Origin: Icerya purchasi | Taxonomy: Eukaryota; Arthropoda; Insecta; Hemiptera; Monophlebidae | NCBI GenBank assembly: GCA_039619475.1 | Contig: CM077116.1 | Location: 202,329,117 to 202,393,116, forward strand | Direction: 5' to 3' | DNA: 64,000 bases | Shown here: positions 11,839 through 25,174 of the stretch, in pieces | Numbering within the stretch: position 1 is the stretch's first letter | Layout of the letters: each line of letters opens with the position of its first letter | Translations under genes and position numbers: made by a program | The notes under the pieces: generated by a model | The model's database searches: none | Seen by the model: only the letters and a program-made list of their open reading frames with translations | Told to the model about the DNA's origin: nothing

Positions 11839-14551
11839 ATATAATATATAAAGCGGTTTACGGAAGAAAAACATTTATAATGTATCTTTAATGTTATTTT
11901 GTTTTTTGTAAATATAATCAGTTCGTTCTATTGATTATTCCAAAATTAAATTATAACGAATAAAGAATCACTTCGAGAGAAATGTATTATTTTTAGTTAA
12001 TGTAAGAAAAGATGCGGAATTTGCATAACCGTATTCGTGGAATCAGTATTTCGTATTTTAAAAAAATGATATATTTTCATTAATGCGGCTGTTTATTTGT
12101 TGTAATTTTTCTTTCCGTTATTAATAAATTCCGCTTGTTGTAATTAGTTTACATCGAAAGTAATTTTTTAAATGAAACAGTTATATTGTTTAATATTCAC
12201 CGAACTAGACTACTGTGTCATTTTCGATACCGACAGCTATGAAATACGTATTACTTATTTTAGGAATAAAATTTTTAGACTGACCATGGAATACAAGTTT
12301 TATCGTGATATATATTGGGCCCCTGCAAGAATAATTAATATTTCTGAGCTTTACCTGTAAAAGATGGTAAGAGCTGAAAGCCAAAAAAAAAAATATCTTT
12401 TTCCCTGACCACAAAGTAAGTTCTTAATTTTTTCAAAAAGTAGTACATGTTCCATTTCTTCCAATGAAGAGGGGGATGTTCGAAGTATTTGGTTTTTGCT
12501 CTTTTTATTTTTATTTGATATTTTTCATTTGCCGCGTTAGCTTTGCTCTGTACATCGGCACTTTTTATTTTTGTAATATCTTCATATTAGCAATTTAGAA
12601 TGAAACCGCATTCAACGCATGCGATTTTGTGTAGAAAGATTTAAATGTAGTTATTATACATTTATAGAGCTATTCTACCGATTATAAATCTCGTGGCCAT
12701 TCCACATGGTGTGCGCACGTGATTAGAGTTTATCGGTGATCTACCGATACCGACTGATCTTAATTAGCGAATGTGTTTTCGATTATAACGGGATCGTGTA
12801 ATCGTGGTACGCGAAAAGAGTTCATTGTACGGACGCCGCTACAGTGTTACAGCGCGTCAATCCGGATGAGCGGGGGCGCGAGATAAAACCCGTTGTTGGG
12901 CGTTACTTTGTAACGGACAATTAATAGGTATGTCCCGCGCAAAATAATTACCGTTTTCAGAGGCTTTTGATTTTGTTTTCATTTCACGGCTGACTCTTCC
13001 CCGGATGATGGGAGGATTTTATTTGCTGGTAATATCAGTTATCGAAAGACGATAATAGAAGAAACGGTAGACATCACGGAGTAATAATAACGACGTTACA
13101 CGATGACGGCGATAAATGATCCAAGGATGTCGTCTTGGAGGTTGTTCATTTCGATGGTTTGCCAATGCACAGGGGGTACTTGAAGCACTATGGTGCTCAG
13201 GATTTTCTCTCTTTTTATGCGAGATTTAATTGCTATTTAAAGCAATATACGGCCGACGGTTCAATGAAAATACCTTTGTCGTTTTACTTTCATAAGCGCT
13301 ACGAAATGATGATAATCCAGGGAAAACAAGTGCCACTTTAACGACTTAATATTGCGTTCGGTTCAGGTGATTTAAAATTAAATGGTCCGTACTTTTTTAA
13401 AACAACTGCAGCGACGTGAAAATTATCATCATTGGACTTGTTTTAATAATGGGTTTTTAATGCGATGTTGCGTCGACATGAAAGTCGCATCTGAATAAAA
13501 ACATTATTTAACGGGATCAACCAGCGTCGGAATTCCGGTGTAGATAAACTGTGGACCATAGTTTTATATGCCCAAGAAATGAGCAGTCGCAGATTTGGGT
13601 CAGATATTGAGAATAGGAGGAGCGTCTGCTTCTGCTGTTTAACTGTAATGTCTGCAACAACCTGCCTTTGTAACCATCGATGAGGTAGTTTCCAATTTTT
13701 TTGATTTTCGAATATCTCACAATTATCATTTTGCATTTTCAATATGGTATGTGTGGGGGGGGGGGGTACTATTTTCTGCTAAGGAACTTAATCTTTTAAA
13801 AATAGCCCCAGAAAAGTGTGCCTTTTTTATGCTCAAGCAGTACCCAATCTTGAACCAAACTTTTTTTTTTTCATCTTAACGTAGGACAATAATGTAACTA
13901 AATTGTTCGATTTGATTCGTTATCGATCATTTTTTAAGTAGCTTTTACTACGTTTTAGATGAGTTTTCTTTTTCATTTTACGAGTTCACACTGTTACTTC
14001 TATTCTAGAACGTTTAATATCTTATAAACAATTAACAGCTTAAAGTACTGAAATATAATCGAAATAATTCAAAAAGATTGACAATCACACTAGTATGCTT
14101 TAGGATAGTACCTACTGGTATGAATGAAACTCGCTTTAATTGAAATTAATATTAAAATTGAAAACAAAAAAAAAAAGTAATATGCGAAATGATGAAAACG
14201 GTAAAGATGGTAATGAATGCACGAAGTGAATTGAAATGAAAATTATAATTAACTGCTCCTTTATAAATGTTAAAAAATAAAATATTCTTAATTAAAATAG
14301 CGGATGAGTGTTCCGAAAGCAATGGCTACAAGTAAACTGTTTTACAGACATAAATTTTTTACTTTCTCTCCCCCGCTAAAATACTTTTTATTGTATATTT
14401 TTGTGTCTCTACTACACGTAGAATTATTTAAATTTAAATTATTCGTATGTTGTAATTTAGGTTATTAATTATATACGCATCCCCACGATACGGGGAAATT
14501 TTCCGTGAAATGCTGATCTTAATCATTAAAACACCGCGGATACTAATGTGT
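11839..14551. other. Sequence without recognised genes
   Basis: AT-rich apart from a moderately GC-richer block at about 12680-13340. Short ORFs there (for example 13135-13341 on + and 13443-13742 on -) show no known motif. A run of ten Gs lies at about 13757-13766. Confidence 0.3.
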
Positions 14552-14623
14552 ACAGTTCAACTAATATTTACAGTTGAATTAATATTTACAGTTGAATTAA
14601 TATTTACAGTTAAACTAATATTT
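14552..14623. repeat. 18-bp tandem repeat, four copies
   Basis: The unit ACAGTTGAATTAATATTT is repeated at 14552, 14570, 14588 and 14606. Copies 2 and 3 are identical; copies 1 and 4 differ by two bases each. Confidence 0.95.
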
Positions 14624-16598
14624 ACGTTTTTCAACTATTACTGAAAACAGTTCAGTTTGGATAATTCCATTGTCTAGTTCAAAAAGGCTATAATTTTTCC
14701 CCCAAATCTTAACGAGAAGCGCTTTTATTACCGCAGAGCGAACTGTTATAAATGATGGCCGGTTACTTCCCCCGGAGGAGAATGCAAGTGAAAGAATTTA
14801 GAACACCGCCCCTAATTTCAGCTGGTAAAAAATTGACGTATATCGAATGATTGATTTGCCGGTGTATAAGATGAGACAGGAAATTGAAATTAAAATTGAA
14901 TAGTGAAGACTTTAGCGAGCACTGGCTGGATAACGCATCAGGATTAATAATTAAAAGTTGTAAGTTTATTTGCTTCACGCCGTAGGCTTAAAGTTGAATC
15001 GATGTAGAACGTTAACCAGTGCATTACTTGAATTCTTAGATCTGTCACACACTATCGAATGAAGTTTCAATAAAAATAGAATAAGCGATTTAGTAGTTTA
15101 CACCGCGTTTTCGGATTATTAAACAAAAAAATTTGATTCTGTTGGAAAACTATTTAATCTGATTTGCCTTAAAGGGCTTTAAAATCGAATATTGTACTCA
15201 TTTCAAAACGTTTATTTCTTGTATGCATACGAAATTTTCGATCGTATAGTAAAGGAGAAAAATTGGATTTGTATTTCCTCTTGTTGCGGAATATGTTCAT
15301 AGTGACGCTGTGGTTAAAATGATGATTCCTCTGCTTTTCCATTCGGGTTAGCAATCTATATTGATGACGCTGATCATGAGCAGGGGGAAAACTAATGTTT
15401 ACGTTGAAACATTTGAGTCATCCAAAAATTAAAGGTTACTAGAAAAACATTGGGAAATTTATGTTTTAGATTGTTTCATGTTGAATCACATTCTTACTGC
15501 ATAGGAAAATGTGTGCATTAAAACGCAAAAAAGGTTATCTTCAAATTTTTTGATCTTTATATTTTTTTCTTCTTTTTTTTTTTTTTTTTTTTGCTTCTCA
15601 ACATGTGAACTGGAATCTAACGGTATCGTACAATTTAAATGATACGATAAAGTAAAATTCAAAATTTGGAAATAATTTAAAAGTTTATATTCTTCTCGTG
15701 TAAGCGATGATGCTGTCTACCTTCTTTATCCGTTAGCCGTTAGGCACCAGTTCGCAAATAAGTATCCTACTGTACTCTGTCATTACACGCGCAATCTTTT
15801 TAACCGCTCTCCATCGGTTTGGGATTATTCTTAGTCCAGAATGCCACTCTAGTGTACGTTTCTGCACCACCTCCGCGTAAAATATTACGCATAAGTTTTT
15901 CGGTGATCGTGTTTTTTTTTTTTCTCTCGATACTTCCTTCTATATATGATCCTCTTGGCAAGTTTTAAAACTTCCTCAAATCTCAACGGTAAGTCTTAGT
16001 TGCATATAAGATGACTGTTGTCGTTTGACTGGCATCATCGTTATAAAATTTCTTTACACTTTTGAAAGTTTATTTTGATGCATAATGCACCTTTATTAAT
16101 ATTACTATAAAATTTACTTTGCCAGCTTTAAAATCTTTCTATAAAACTTGCTATTTTTAAAACTAACAAAAACCTTGCAATTTCAATGCATGATAATTTT
16201 TTTCGTTACTGGTTAAGACTCTTATAATTGACATAGTTTTTACACTTTAAACTCCCTTTAATTTATGAAATTTTATTATAGTGGATGAAAATTTTTTGGC
16301 TTTTTACAGGATTATATTTTATACTTCGCTTTGTTAATTTTCATATCACTGTGAAATGAATAAAATCATTTTCTCGCCCCATTCTTAACTTACAAATCAG
16401 GATGGCTTTTTCCAAACTGATTAGGAGCGCATTGTGATTTAAAATAAACTCAGGTTCTTTAGTAACACTACTATAAGTATTTTTTGAAAGTTTCCAAAAA
16501 TTGTGATGTTTTAAAAACCGCTCAGATGATTATGCTTGGGGGGGGGGGAGTCTACAAGGACATTGGCCCTGGAACAAAGAAAAAAGGACGCAAGAGAC
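14624..16598. other. AT-rich sequence without recognised genes
   Basis: No exon or element was recognised. 15700-15920 is less AT-rich; its minus strand reads through a short piece (KLMRNILRGGGAETYTRV) that I could not assign. T tracts lie at 15574-15592. Confidence 0.3.
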
Positions 16599-16800
16599 TC
16601 AGATTTTTAGACGATCAGAGATAGCCGACAAAAAGGAATCAAGAGCCTGGACAACAGAAGGAGAAGGAACGGATAGAATGAACGAAGCACTGTATGGAGT
16701 GGGAATATGTAAAAGGGAGGAGTAGAAAGCAGCTTGATCGGTTGCAAGAGATGAACACCCGAACATTATGTGATCGGGATCACACACAAATTGGATATTG
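16599..16800 (-). pseudogene. Small non-LTR retrotransposon C-terminal fragment
   Basis: The minus strand reads CDPDHIMFGCSSL followed by FYSSLLHIPTPYSASFIL. This resembles the Cys/His end segment of many insect LINE ORF2 proteins, where a D-H-x-x-x-x-C core is followed by a poorly conserved helical end. Only about 60 residues remain. The assignment rests on this pattern alone. Confidence 0.4.
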
Positions 16801-18954
16801 GAGGGGATGATTATGCTTAAAATATATTTTCAATTTTTTAATTATGCGACTTAAGATATTGCTGTTTATAATGAATAAGACAGGTTATATATTGAGCCGA
16901 TAAGATATCGTTAATAGAGGGGGACAAACAACAGGAATGATGTGTGGAGAAGGAAAGGACAGGACAAAGCCAAGCCTAAGTAAATGGGAATACAAAGCCG
17001 AACGTTCCACCAAAAGAGAATAAACACTTTTAACACATGATTAGCGTTTCATATAACTGCACCATTCGAATGAAAAGGATAATATGGGGAAGAAGCCAAC
17101 ACCAAGTAAAAACGAGAGGAAGATAGCAAAGTTTAGCTTAAGGAATGTAAGCGAATAATGGAGATAACAGCAGAATGTCGAAGAGAAGGGAATAGAAGGA
17201 ACCATGGATTGAAAACCAGTTGAACTGACAAGTAGAACGAGCGATTGTTAAAAAAAGATAAAGTATGTACATCCGACCAAAGTCTGAAATGAAAATTCTT
17301 ATATAGCGGCAGGAGGTTAGGTATTTTTCCACGTATTTCATAAAAGTTTTTTAAAATTTAGAAGTTTGGTGTCTCACATAGAGATTTGTACCAAAAAATT
17401 TTTAAGTTTCACAGCTTCCTCATTACTGAACTATTTAATTACTAAATTTCAGCTACCTTTTGGACACACTGTTAGCCATTTTAATTTTTACAGGATACTT
17501 AAAAATTTTGGAATTTTCGGCCCATTTAGGGTTTTACGTATGAAATTTTTCAGATTTCATAATTTTCTTGTTATTTACAAATTAACAGTGTGCCTATCAA
17601 ATTTCAGCTTTCTATCTACTGTAGTTTAGCTTAGTACTTTGATTTTCATGATAATACTATCAATATCTGGCCGAGTGCATATCTAATTGATTCTTCTCCA
17701 TCATATCATTTCTGGATTAAAATCGGCTGTAGACGTGCTCGAAATAATAATAATTTTTTGTTTAAAATATAGTGTTGGGTGCGGTTAGTTTTAGAAAGCT
17801 GAAATTTTTACAATCTGTGGATTTTTTAAATTCTACCGAAACTTACAAAAATTATAACTTTATCTACATTAACATAAAAATTACAGCGCCTTTGAAAGTA
17901 AATATTTGAGTATTTCCATGGAATATATATATATATATATTTGGATAATATTAGCGATGTTCTAGATGCGTTAGCGAAAATAAGAAATATTAGGTTTTGT
18001 GTCGCATTCTTGATTCGAGATATATTTTTGAGATACCATGATTGAACACCGTTCTCAATTCTAGAAAACCGGGAAGAGTCGAGAAAATTTGAAGGAGATA
18101 CAGAAATACCTACATGTTAAACATAACGACGCATTAAAAATGTTTGCAAAACTTTAGTACATGTACGTTCACTCTTTACAGTTAATAAAAAATCTAACTA
18201 AAAGCAGGAGATTAAGGTGGTAACGAATTATGTTCTTTTTTTTTAATGAGATGGAAAAATGTCGAACGATTTGAAATTTTATCATCGAGGGATCGGAGTG
18301 TGATAAATAAATTATTGCGAAATATTCGGAAATTGTATTCATTTTTTTTTGTATGTAGCTATTCTTTTCTGGGCCCACCGTTAGCTGTTTGTAAGCCCGC
18401 GTCCAATACCAAATTTGCCGCCCTATGTACAACTCTACGCTGAGCTCGGAATTGGCGAATTAGTGGAACGTTCCGGAACAGGTTGGATAACGTCCAATTC
18501 GTTCGACTACTTCTCCGAATCCGAGTATCTAATCAAATTTGAGCCGTTTTGAATAAAGATGCAGAAAGGCTATTTAATGTTGCCTTTCAAGAGTATGCAA
18601 AAATAAAAAGAAATACTTTACAAAGAAAAACTATATTTATATTTATATTAAGTAGGTACTTAGTGATTTTGTCTTTACACATTTAAATAGTACAAAATAT
18701 ATCCTATATAAAGAATATTCTACATAAATTGAACTCTTCTTGTCTTTATGTTTACAAAATCTGCTATCAATTTTTTCATATCCAAGCTGTCTAACATTTC
18801 ATGTTCAATCGAAACTATAGCTAAATTACTTAGTCTTTGCTGGTGCATTGTTGATCTTAAGTAGTTTTTTATAATTTTCAACTTTGAATGTTTTTTTTAT
18901 CATTAAATAAAATATATTTTTATCATATATTTCGATTGGTCAATTTTCCGTCCT
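16801..18954. other. Sequence without recognised genes
   Basis: A purine-rich stretch runs from about 16910 to 17280, and (AT)n occurs near 17925-17942. 18350-18560 is GC-richer, and its + strand holds a short open piece (about LVERSGTGWITSNSFDYFSE) that I could not assign. Confidence 0.3.
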
Positions 18955-19014
18955 CTAGACACGCCGCCCGCGTGCGGTGCACGCCTTGCACGCCCGCTTA
19001 CGGCGGGCCTGCTG
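18955..19014 (-). repeat. GC-rich double hairpin beside CTAG, possible Helitron 3' end
   Basis: About 56 bases of very GC-rich sequence are embedded in AT-rich DNA. They contain two hairpins: GCGTGC/GCACGC with a 3-nt loop (18970-18984) and GCCCGC/GCGGGC with a 5-nt loop (18992-19008). On the minus strand the first hairpin is followed by 11 bases and then CTAG (18955-18958). Canonical Helitrons end with a short hairpin 10-15 nt before CTRR. The base after CTAG is A, not the T expected for an A^T insertion, so the call is weak. Confidence 0.35.
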
Positions 19015-19275
19015 TTTTCTAAATCAGAGAAAAAGCTGAAAAAATCTGAAAATCAGGAAAATTTATTTTGAAAAACAGATTGCTGTCCTGCGTTTGCGGA
19101 CTAAATAATTTTTAAGTTGAGTGAAATTGAAACAGTATTGTAAAATAAATTTATTTTATTTTTTTTTTTTTTCTATTAAATGAACGAACAGGTCGAATTG
19201 ATGTCATTAGTTTGACTTATTTGGTGGGAAAATTTAATAGGGTTGAATATTAATAAGAGGCTACTGTATATCTGG

Positions 19276-19312
<37 letters not shown>

Positions 19313-19335
19313 GCATCCGTTATATATGTGTTGTG

Positions 19336-19366
<31 letters not shown>

Positions 19367-21814
19367 AAGTGTACATTCATGTAGAGAAAGATTAATTCAA
19401 TCACTGTTAAAATAATGCCGGCGATTGTTATCGTTTGTAATTCTCTGTGGCAGTGGCTTTTGTTAATATATCTGAGAAACTCGTCATTTCCTGTGACGTT
19501 GTATCATTCGATTCAGCTCTCGGTTACAGTTCGTGATTATGTATTTGGTGCGTGAATTGAACCGATGCATAAATTTTTACCTGAGTAACTGCAGTTGTCA
19601 ATAAACTAATATTGATAATAAATATGCATTATGCACATTTTACAATAAAATTAGAGGTTTTTTTTTTAATCTTAATCTATCTGCGATTTACTTTCTTTTA
19701 TAGTACCACTTTCACGAAGCTAATGTAATTGTGCGGATTTAATTATGTCTGCTAATGACGATTCCAGTACTAACATTGATGTTTAATGAAAAAAGTATGT
19801 GTATATGTGTGTATATTCATTTGTAAATTAAATGCGCATGTACAGAGAATGATTCACGTTAATTTGCGGAACGCTGACTCCTGTTTAAATGAGGGTACGG
19901 CCGGCCTGGTCGTTTTTCAATCGAAGAAATACGAGCTCAGCTCATTTATTGTTTTGATTTTGATGCGATACCCTAAATTTTGTTGTGTAAACAATGAAAC
20001 TAGATAATCGCTGTTTAGAATTGTTTTTTTTTTCTTCTTTTTTTTATAAATGCACAAGGAAGAGAGAAATTCCCGAAGAAAATGATACTCCTTTTTTGTT
20101 CATTAACTGCAAAAAAGAAAGTTATTAAATAAAGGCAGATTTATTTAATTCTTAACAAAAACCTAAGTGATAGTATAGATGGTTTCAGTTTAAAATGAAA
20201 TTGCTTGTTTTTTTTAGCCGCATTTGAAAAATAATGAGCGATGTTTTACAATGAAAATTTCTTCGATATAATTTTAAATGATTTATTGACCTAAATCACT
20301 GTGCAGTGATATTTTTGGACTTTTTATTTTAATATGTACAAATTGTGTTGTAGCTGATGTGTGCAATCGATTCTGCGAGAGGCACTAATGGAAAATATAA
20401 AATCATCTATTCTGCATCTTCTTATTCATATTTCTCAAAAAGTAAATAAGGTAGAATAAAAATACAACTGATAGATTCAAAAGCAGTGTAACTTTATTTT
20501 CTTTCCAACTTCGTCAGTGTTTGTAGTAATATGACGGTACGCAAACGCCGAAAACTATATTTCGTAAGTCCTTTTCCAGCCAATTTCTAAAATGTTTCCG
20601 ACCCTTTTTACTGTTATCGAACTTCCTCCCGCTGCCAGCGTAATGTTAGCCTGAAACATTCTTTTAGCATGCATCGTCATCGGCATTCTTCTGAAGCATC
20701 GACTACCGTTCAAAACACTTTCCGAAAATTATGCATGTAATGAGATGAAGAAAACCACAATTTCGAGCGGCGGGCGGGCGTAAACAACGCCGTGAACTGT
20801 TACTTTCGAAAAATTTCAGGATAGGCCTATGCCGCAACTGTCTATTGTGAATTTTTAAAAAGAGTAATGAAGTAGCTACATACAAAACTGATGGGATACG
20901 CGATGCATTCGTATTGTAATTGGTAAAGTATCAAGGTGCGTCGGTATCAATTTTGGAAGCCGTTCTCCCTAGTCTTCGCTCCCACGTATCCAGTTTTTAA
21001 ACGAATCTTTTCTACGTACCCAGTTTCCCTTCAAATCTTACTTTCTTCTTAATTTTAGTATTTCGCGTTTTTTTGCAACTTGCGGTCGCGCAAATTTTAT
21101 AGGTGAAAATAATAATTTCAGCTTTGATTATCTTTTACGTAGATATTTTTGATGTTTTTCGTTTTATGCTAAATGTTGAATTTTATAAATGAAGCTGTTG
21201 TTATAATGCAAGTCTCGCGTATGAACACAACGTTCTATAGAGTGTAGTGTGTTAAGATTGTTCTTATTTTCGGTAGGTACGCTTGATTTTTACGAATTAC
21301 AAAATATCGTAATTGCCTTGTAAACAGCCACACGCAATTCTACATCGTAGTTCATAATCACCTGCAACAACTTATTTCGTTTACTATAAAGTATTCACAG
21401 CAAATGAAAAATGATTCGATCGCCAAAACGGAAATAGTTTCGTGTAAATTTTCATTCGGTAATGTTTAAATCCGTGATTAATACTTAATAATCCGTTTAC
21501 GCCAGTCCGCTTGTATCGCTTAAAAGTGAAAAACGTACGAACGAGATAACTAAAAAATGTTTCAAACTGAATAACGCGCTCATTTTCAATTTTCCAACTT
21601 AACCGTATGAAATTGAATACGAAAAACTATCGGTACGGATAGTAATGCTAATTTATCCTCACTGTAACATTCTGTTTGTTGATCACTTTTTAATGTCAGT
21701 TTCAATAAGTTACCATATACTGCAAAATTGATGTTTATAGATATATACCTAAAAGGTTTATTAATGTTCCTTGACATATGCGAACGCGTTTAAAATTCCC
21801 CAATATATATTATA

Positions 21815-21818
<4 letters not shown>
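19015..21818. other. AT-rich sequence without recognised genes
   Basis: Imperfect (TA)n and (TG)n tracts lie at about 19277-19370. A GC-richer patch at 20520-20880 has no recognisable product. No exon with a conserved motif was found. Confidence 0.3.

Positions 21819-21857
<39 letters not shown>
21819..21857. repeat. (TA)n microsatellite
   Basis: About 20 TA units directly abut the SINE copy at 21858, and more TA units follow that copy at 22086-22099, so the SINE appears to sit inside a TA tract. Confidence 0.97.
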
Positions 21858-21860
<3 letters not shown>

Positions 21861-22085
21861 TAAAATGAGCCCCATACCCTTAGTAGAGCGTCGGGGATTG
21901 TGAAATTAAGCTTTTCATAATGTACTAAGCCTAACGGCACTAATGAGAGTAGGAGAGCCAGTTCCTTTCTACTTGGGATCCGCCTTTACTTTCCCAGGGT
22001 TTTGTGGTACCCAATTATTTTAAGCTGGGTAAACCTGGGAGCCCTTCGGATCTGAAACAAGATAAGTTTCGAACCCGTGTCCTGA
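21858..22085 (-). mobile_element. tRNA-related SINE family B, copy 1 (minus strand)
   Basis: This copy shares long blocks with the copies at 43039-43289 and 47540-47736: the TCGGGGATTGTGAA block, AATGTACTAAGCC, CGCCTTTACTTTCCCAG, GGTACCCAATTATTT and GCTGGGTAAACCTGGGAGC (as read on the + strand). On the minus strand it begins near GGGTTCGAAAC, which resembles a pol III B box. Compared with copy 2 the A-box part of the head is missing. It is flanked on both sides by (TA)n. Confidence 0.8.
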
Positions 22086-23829
22086 TATATATATATATTA
22101 TACAAATTTAACTGAAGTTCTTCGGCACCTATTGGATACATTTCAGCATGTTTATTGTCAATCATAGATTAGAATTCTTGGTTTTCATGTGTATATATAG
22201 TTTTTCTAAATTTTCTTGCATTGGTGTAACCGGTTTTGTTCGAGGGAATTAACTTTCCTATAACTTTTTTATTAATTTTAATTTTTAAACCTTAGTTATT
22301 AAATTCTACCGTTTTCTCAGATTTGATTTATAAAATGTGCGTTTACCTTTCTTTTTTATTGTAAAATTTAAAGCGAAAAAAAAAAAATAAAAAAACAATT
22401 CGCTGAGAGGTCTATTTATCTTTGTTAGTAATTCCCTTAGCTAACAATTTTTCGGATTTCTTTTCTTTGGTTTATTTTAGTAACAATAATAATGATAGTA
22501 GTAATGCGTCATAGGATTTAAAGATGCAATTTTAAAAATGACGTAATCACAGACAATATTTTGAAACTTCCGCTGGTCAACTCGACTAAAAAATTATTTT
22601 GGATGAGTACACCAAAAATATATAATACTCAGCGTTATCTCGTTGCACGTTGTTTTTCGTTTATGCAATATTTGCAAACAAAATTCCGGATGTGCAATAT
22701 ACTTCGTAAAATTAGGTAAAGCCACTTGGGCATAAATTATATGTTTATTACTAATGTTATAATAAAATTTTTCGTTTTTATTTGGATTGAAATAATGACG
22801 TATCTAAGGTTTTGATGGCGTTAAAATTCGATTAGGAAAAAAAAATCCGGGGAAAAAGCCTGAAAAAGGCTGCTTCTGAAAGTTTTAAGCAATATACACA
22901 ATGGAAGGAAAACAAAACAGAAAGGGAATATCCAGAAAAAGAAAGAAAAGCAAAACAAGGATAACGAAAAATAGAAAGGTCATAAATGGAAGTAAAAATG
23001 AATAATGGAAATGGGCAACTATTTAACATAAAAACAAAAATAACGAAACGGATAGAACTACGCAAGAACAGCGCTACTGCGCAATACAAAATTAACCGCA
23101 TTAACGATTTTTAACAGTTAATCTTTATTTGTTTACGTAATTTTGTTCTGATTTATTTAAATTATATATGTATATGTAATGTTTTAGATTGCATAATTAT
23201 ATTTTTAGTTTAAAATAATCATGACATACTGCCTCACTTAACTTAAATTATGAATTGTATTATAAAATTAATGTTATTTCGTTAGTAACGATTGCGCGGA
23301 CTCATTTATTGTTTTTATACTTTTTTAATGAAATAAAATTGAATGATTATTATTCTTTAAGATAAATAAAAGTAGTATATTTACATATATTTTAAAGTGA
23401 AAATAAAACCATTATAAACATTACGTTTAAATGATCGCATCCAAAATGTAAATAAAATAATATCGTTGGGTTTACAGCTTGCGAAAGGAAAATTACGTTA
23501 GATTTATTTAAAATAAATATATCGGCAATTTTATCGGCTACACTAAATTGTCGCGCAATATAAATGGAACTGGCAAGATTTCATGCTTAATGCGTTCATT
23601 TATACAGCTTGTTAGTTTATTTCTAAATTTTATGTAAACATTTTAAATTTACAATTTTTCGACATGAACATGTCTTAGTGCTGGGGGGGTCATTCAAAAA
23701 TTTATCCGTTTCACGAAATGTCACACGAAGGGTCTCACGAAATTTTACCATAAAATGTTACCACGGAAACACAAAAAAAGTATTATTTATACATACATCG
23801 GATGATCCACTGTAGACGCTGGCTTTCGT
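22086..23829. other. AT-rich sequence without recognised genes
   Basis: No coding signal was recognised. A purine-rich run lies at 22830-23060. The minus strand of that run gives a hydrophobic ORF that I treat as an artefact of composition. Confidence 0.35.
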
Positions 23830-24570
23830 ATCAGGAACTCACAAAAGATGGCGGGCCTCCAAGTGGAAGCACTAAACGTGATTCGCACAGCGTTCGCAAA
23901 TGTTCAGTATAATCGAATGCGCTCTCTTCGGGCAGAAATTTTTGACTTCCAACACATTATACATGATCATGGGCGTCTCTTCGCGGGTACGGACATGGTA
24001 TTTACTGGCGATTTTCGCCAACTACCGGCCGTTTGCCAGACACAGATTTACAATCGATCAAGTAAAAAGTTCTGCTGCGAAATTATCTGGCAGTCGCTAC
24101 ATTACCACCTGCTCGTGCAAGTGATGCGGCAAGGTAATGTCGCCTTCTTATCTGTACTAATCAAGATCGGTGATGGTTAGCCCTTACTTTCAAAAGTGAA
24201 AATAATGATTGAGTCCCGCTTCTTGGATGGTGAATTCGTCGACTGCGAGTTTCCTCAGGCTATACGCTTCTCCTAACACATCGTAGACGTCGATCCGTAG
24301 ATTCCGTACAAGGCGCTAAAATGGTCGAAGTTGTCGGTGGTGATCTTAACTTGGATTTACGAGGGTCGCACGGTCTCACATTCATGGAATTTATGCGCGC
24401 AGAATTCGGACTCTAACTGAAGAATGAACTAATCATTTCCACATCACGCAATTCCACATGCATTGACGTCATCTTTTCACGATACGTCGACGCATTTGAA
24501 ACGCGCCACTGTATCTCCTACTTTAGTACGCATTGTTCTCATCTTTCAATAACGACGCATACCTCCAATG
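23830..24570 (+). pseudogene. Helitron/Helentron-type relic: PIF1-like helicase plus AP-endonuclease-like piece
   Basis: The first part (23848-24180) is an open frame carrying MVFTGDFRQLPAV, the PIF1-family helicase motif with the conserved G-D-F-R-Q-L-P, followed by IIWQSLHYHLLVQVMRQ, a helicase segment that follows it in this family. A shifted frame continues with a piece ending GEFVDCEFPQAIRF. From 24321, after more frame breaks, come EVVGGDLNLDLRG, FMRAEFGL, a stop, and then CIDVIFSRYVD. The last resembles the C-terminal part of an exonuclease-endonuclease-phosphatase domain. Helicase followed by such an endonuclease is known from Helentron-type rolling-circle transposons. The Rep domain and the start of the helicase are missing, so it is dead. 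Confidence 0.65.
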
Positions 24571-25174
24571 TCAATGTTATGTAAATGGTGTAAATAATTT
24601 AACTGTTGTCAGTGATACAAATAATGTAAACGATGTTAATAATGTTGTAAATACTGTCTTCAACGATGTAAATGTAAATATCGCATTATCCGTCTCTAGA
24701 GAATCATTTTCTGTACAATAAAAATCATTAACATGTCGGCTTTCACACTCGTTGTTGCCCCTAAGATATAAAGCCAACTCATCGACAGTGAATAAAGCAA
24801 AGGTGGAGCTGCCCATAAGATATATTTATGTATTAATGTATCTGCGTGAAGCGTAGGGGCTCGTTAAATGTTTTATATTTATTCAACAGCTAACAAATTA
24901 GTTTTACTTATGTCTTTGTCAAAAAAAAAAAAAAAAAAAAAATGTACACAAAAAGCTACTAATATTCAGTAATGAAAATATTGATTCGGTATAATGAATC
25001 AACTAAATTTGTTCAATACTTATCCCTGAATCGATATTAACGGTATTGAATATAGCTATGTGTGGGCTTCACACGTCTAAAGAACATCGAAAATATTCAA
25101 TCTTTACCAGTTGAACTTCTTGAATAACGTATCATTCACACCGACCTAGGTTGCCGGCAGCTATCTAGTAAAAG
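24571..25174. other. Non-coding stretch with an Asn/Val-codon-rich degenerate repeat
   Basis: 24577-24690 is made of repeated AATGTTAAT/GATGTAAAT-like words, which read as Asn-Val-Asn in one frame. This looks like simple-sequence expansion, not a gene. A poly(A) tract of about 22 lies at 24920-24941. Confidence 0.5.

Noticed and set aside
13003..13030. Possible start exon MMGGFYLL followed by GTAATA
   Set aside because: The donor would leave phase 0, but visible exon 1 needs phase 2. No supporting context.
14552..14623. CRISPR-like array
   Set aside because: Four direct 18-bp units without spacers are a simple tandem repeat, and the DNA is eukaryotic.
22832..23101. Minus-strand ORF with membrane-protein-like composition
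   Set aside because: It is the reverse of a purine-rich tract, which yields Phe/Ser/Leu-rich translations. No motif or splice structure.
24533..24721. Asn/Val-rich small protein
   Set aside because: The sequence is a degenerate simple repeat of GTAAAT/GTTAAT words, so the protein pattern follows from the DNA repeat.
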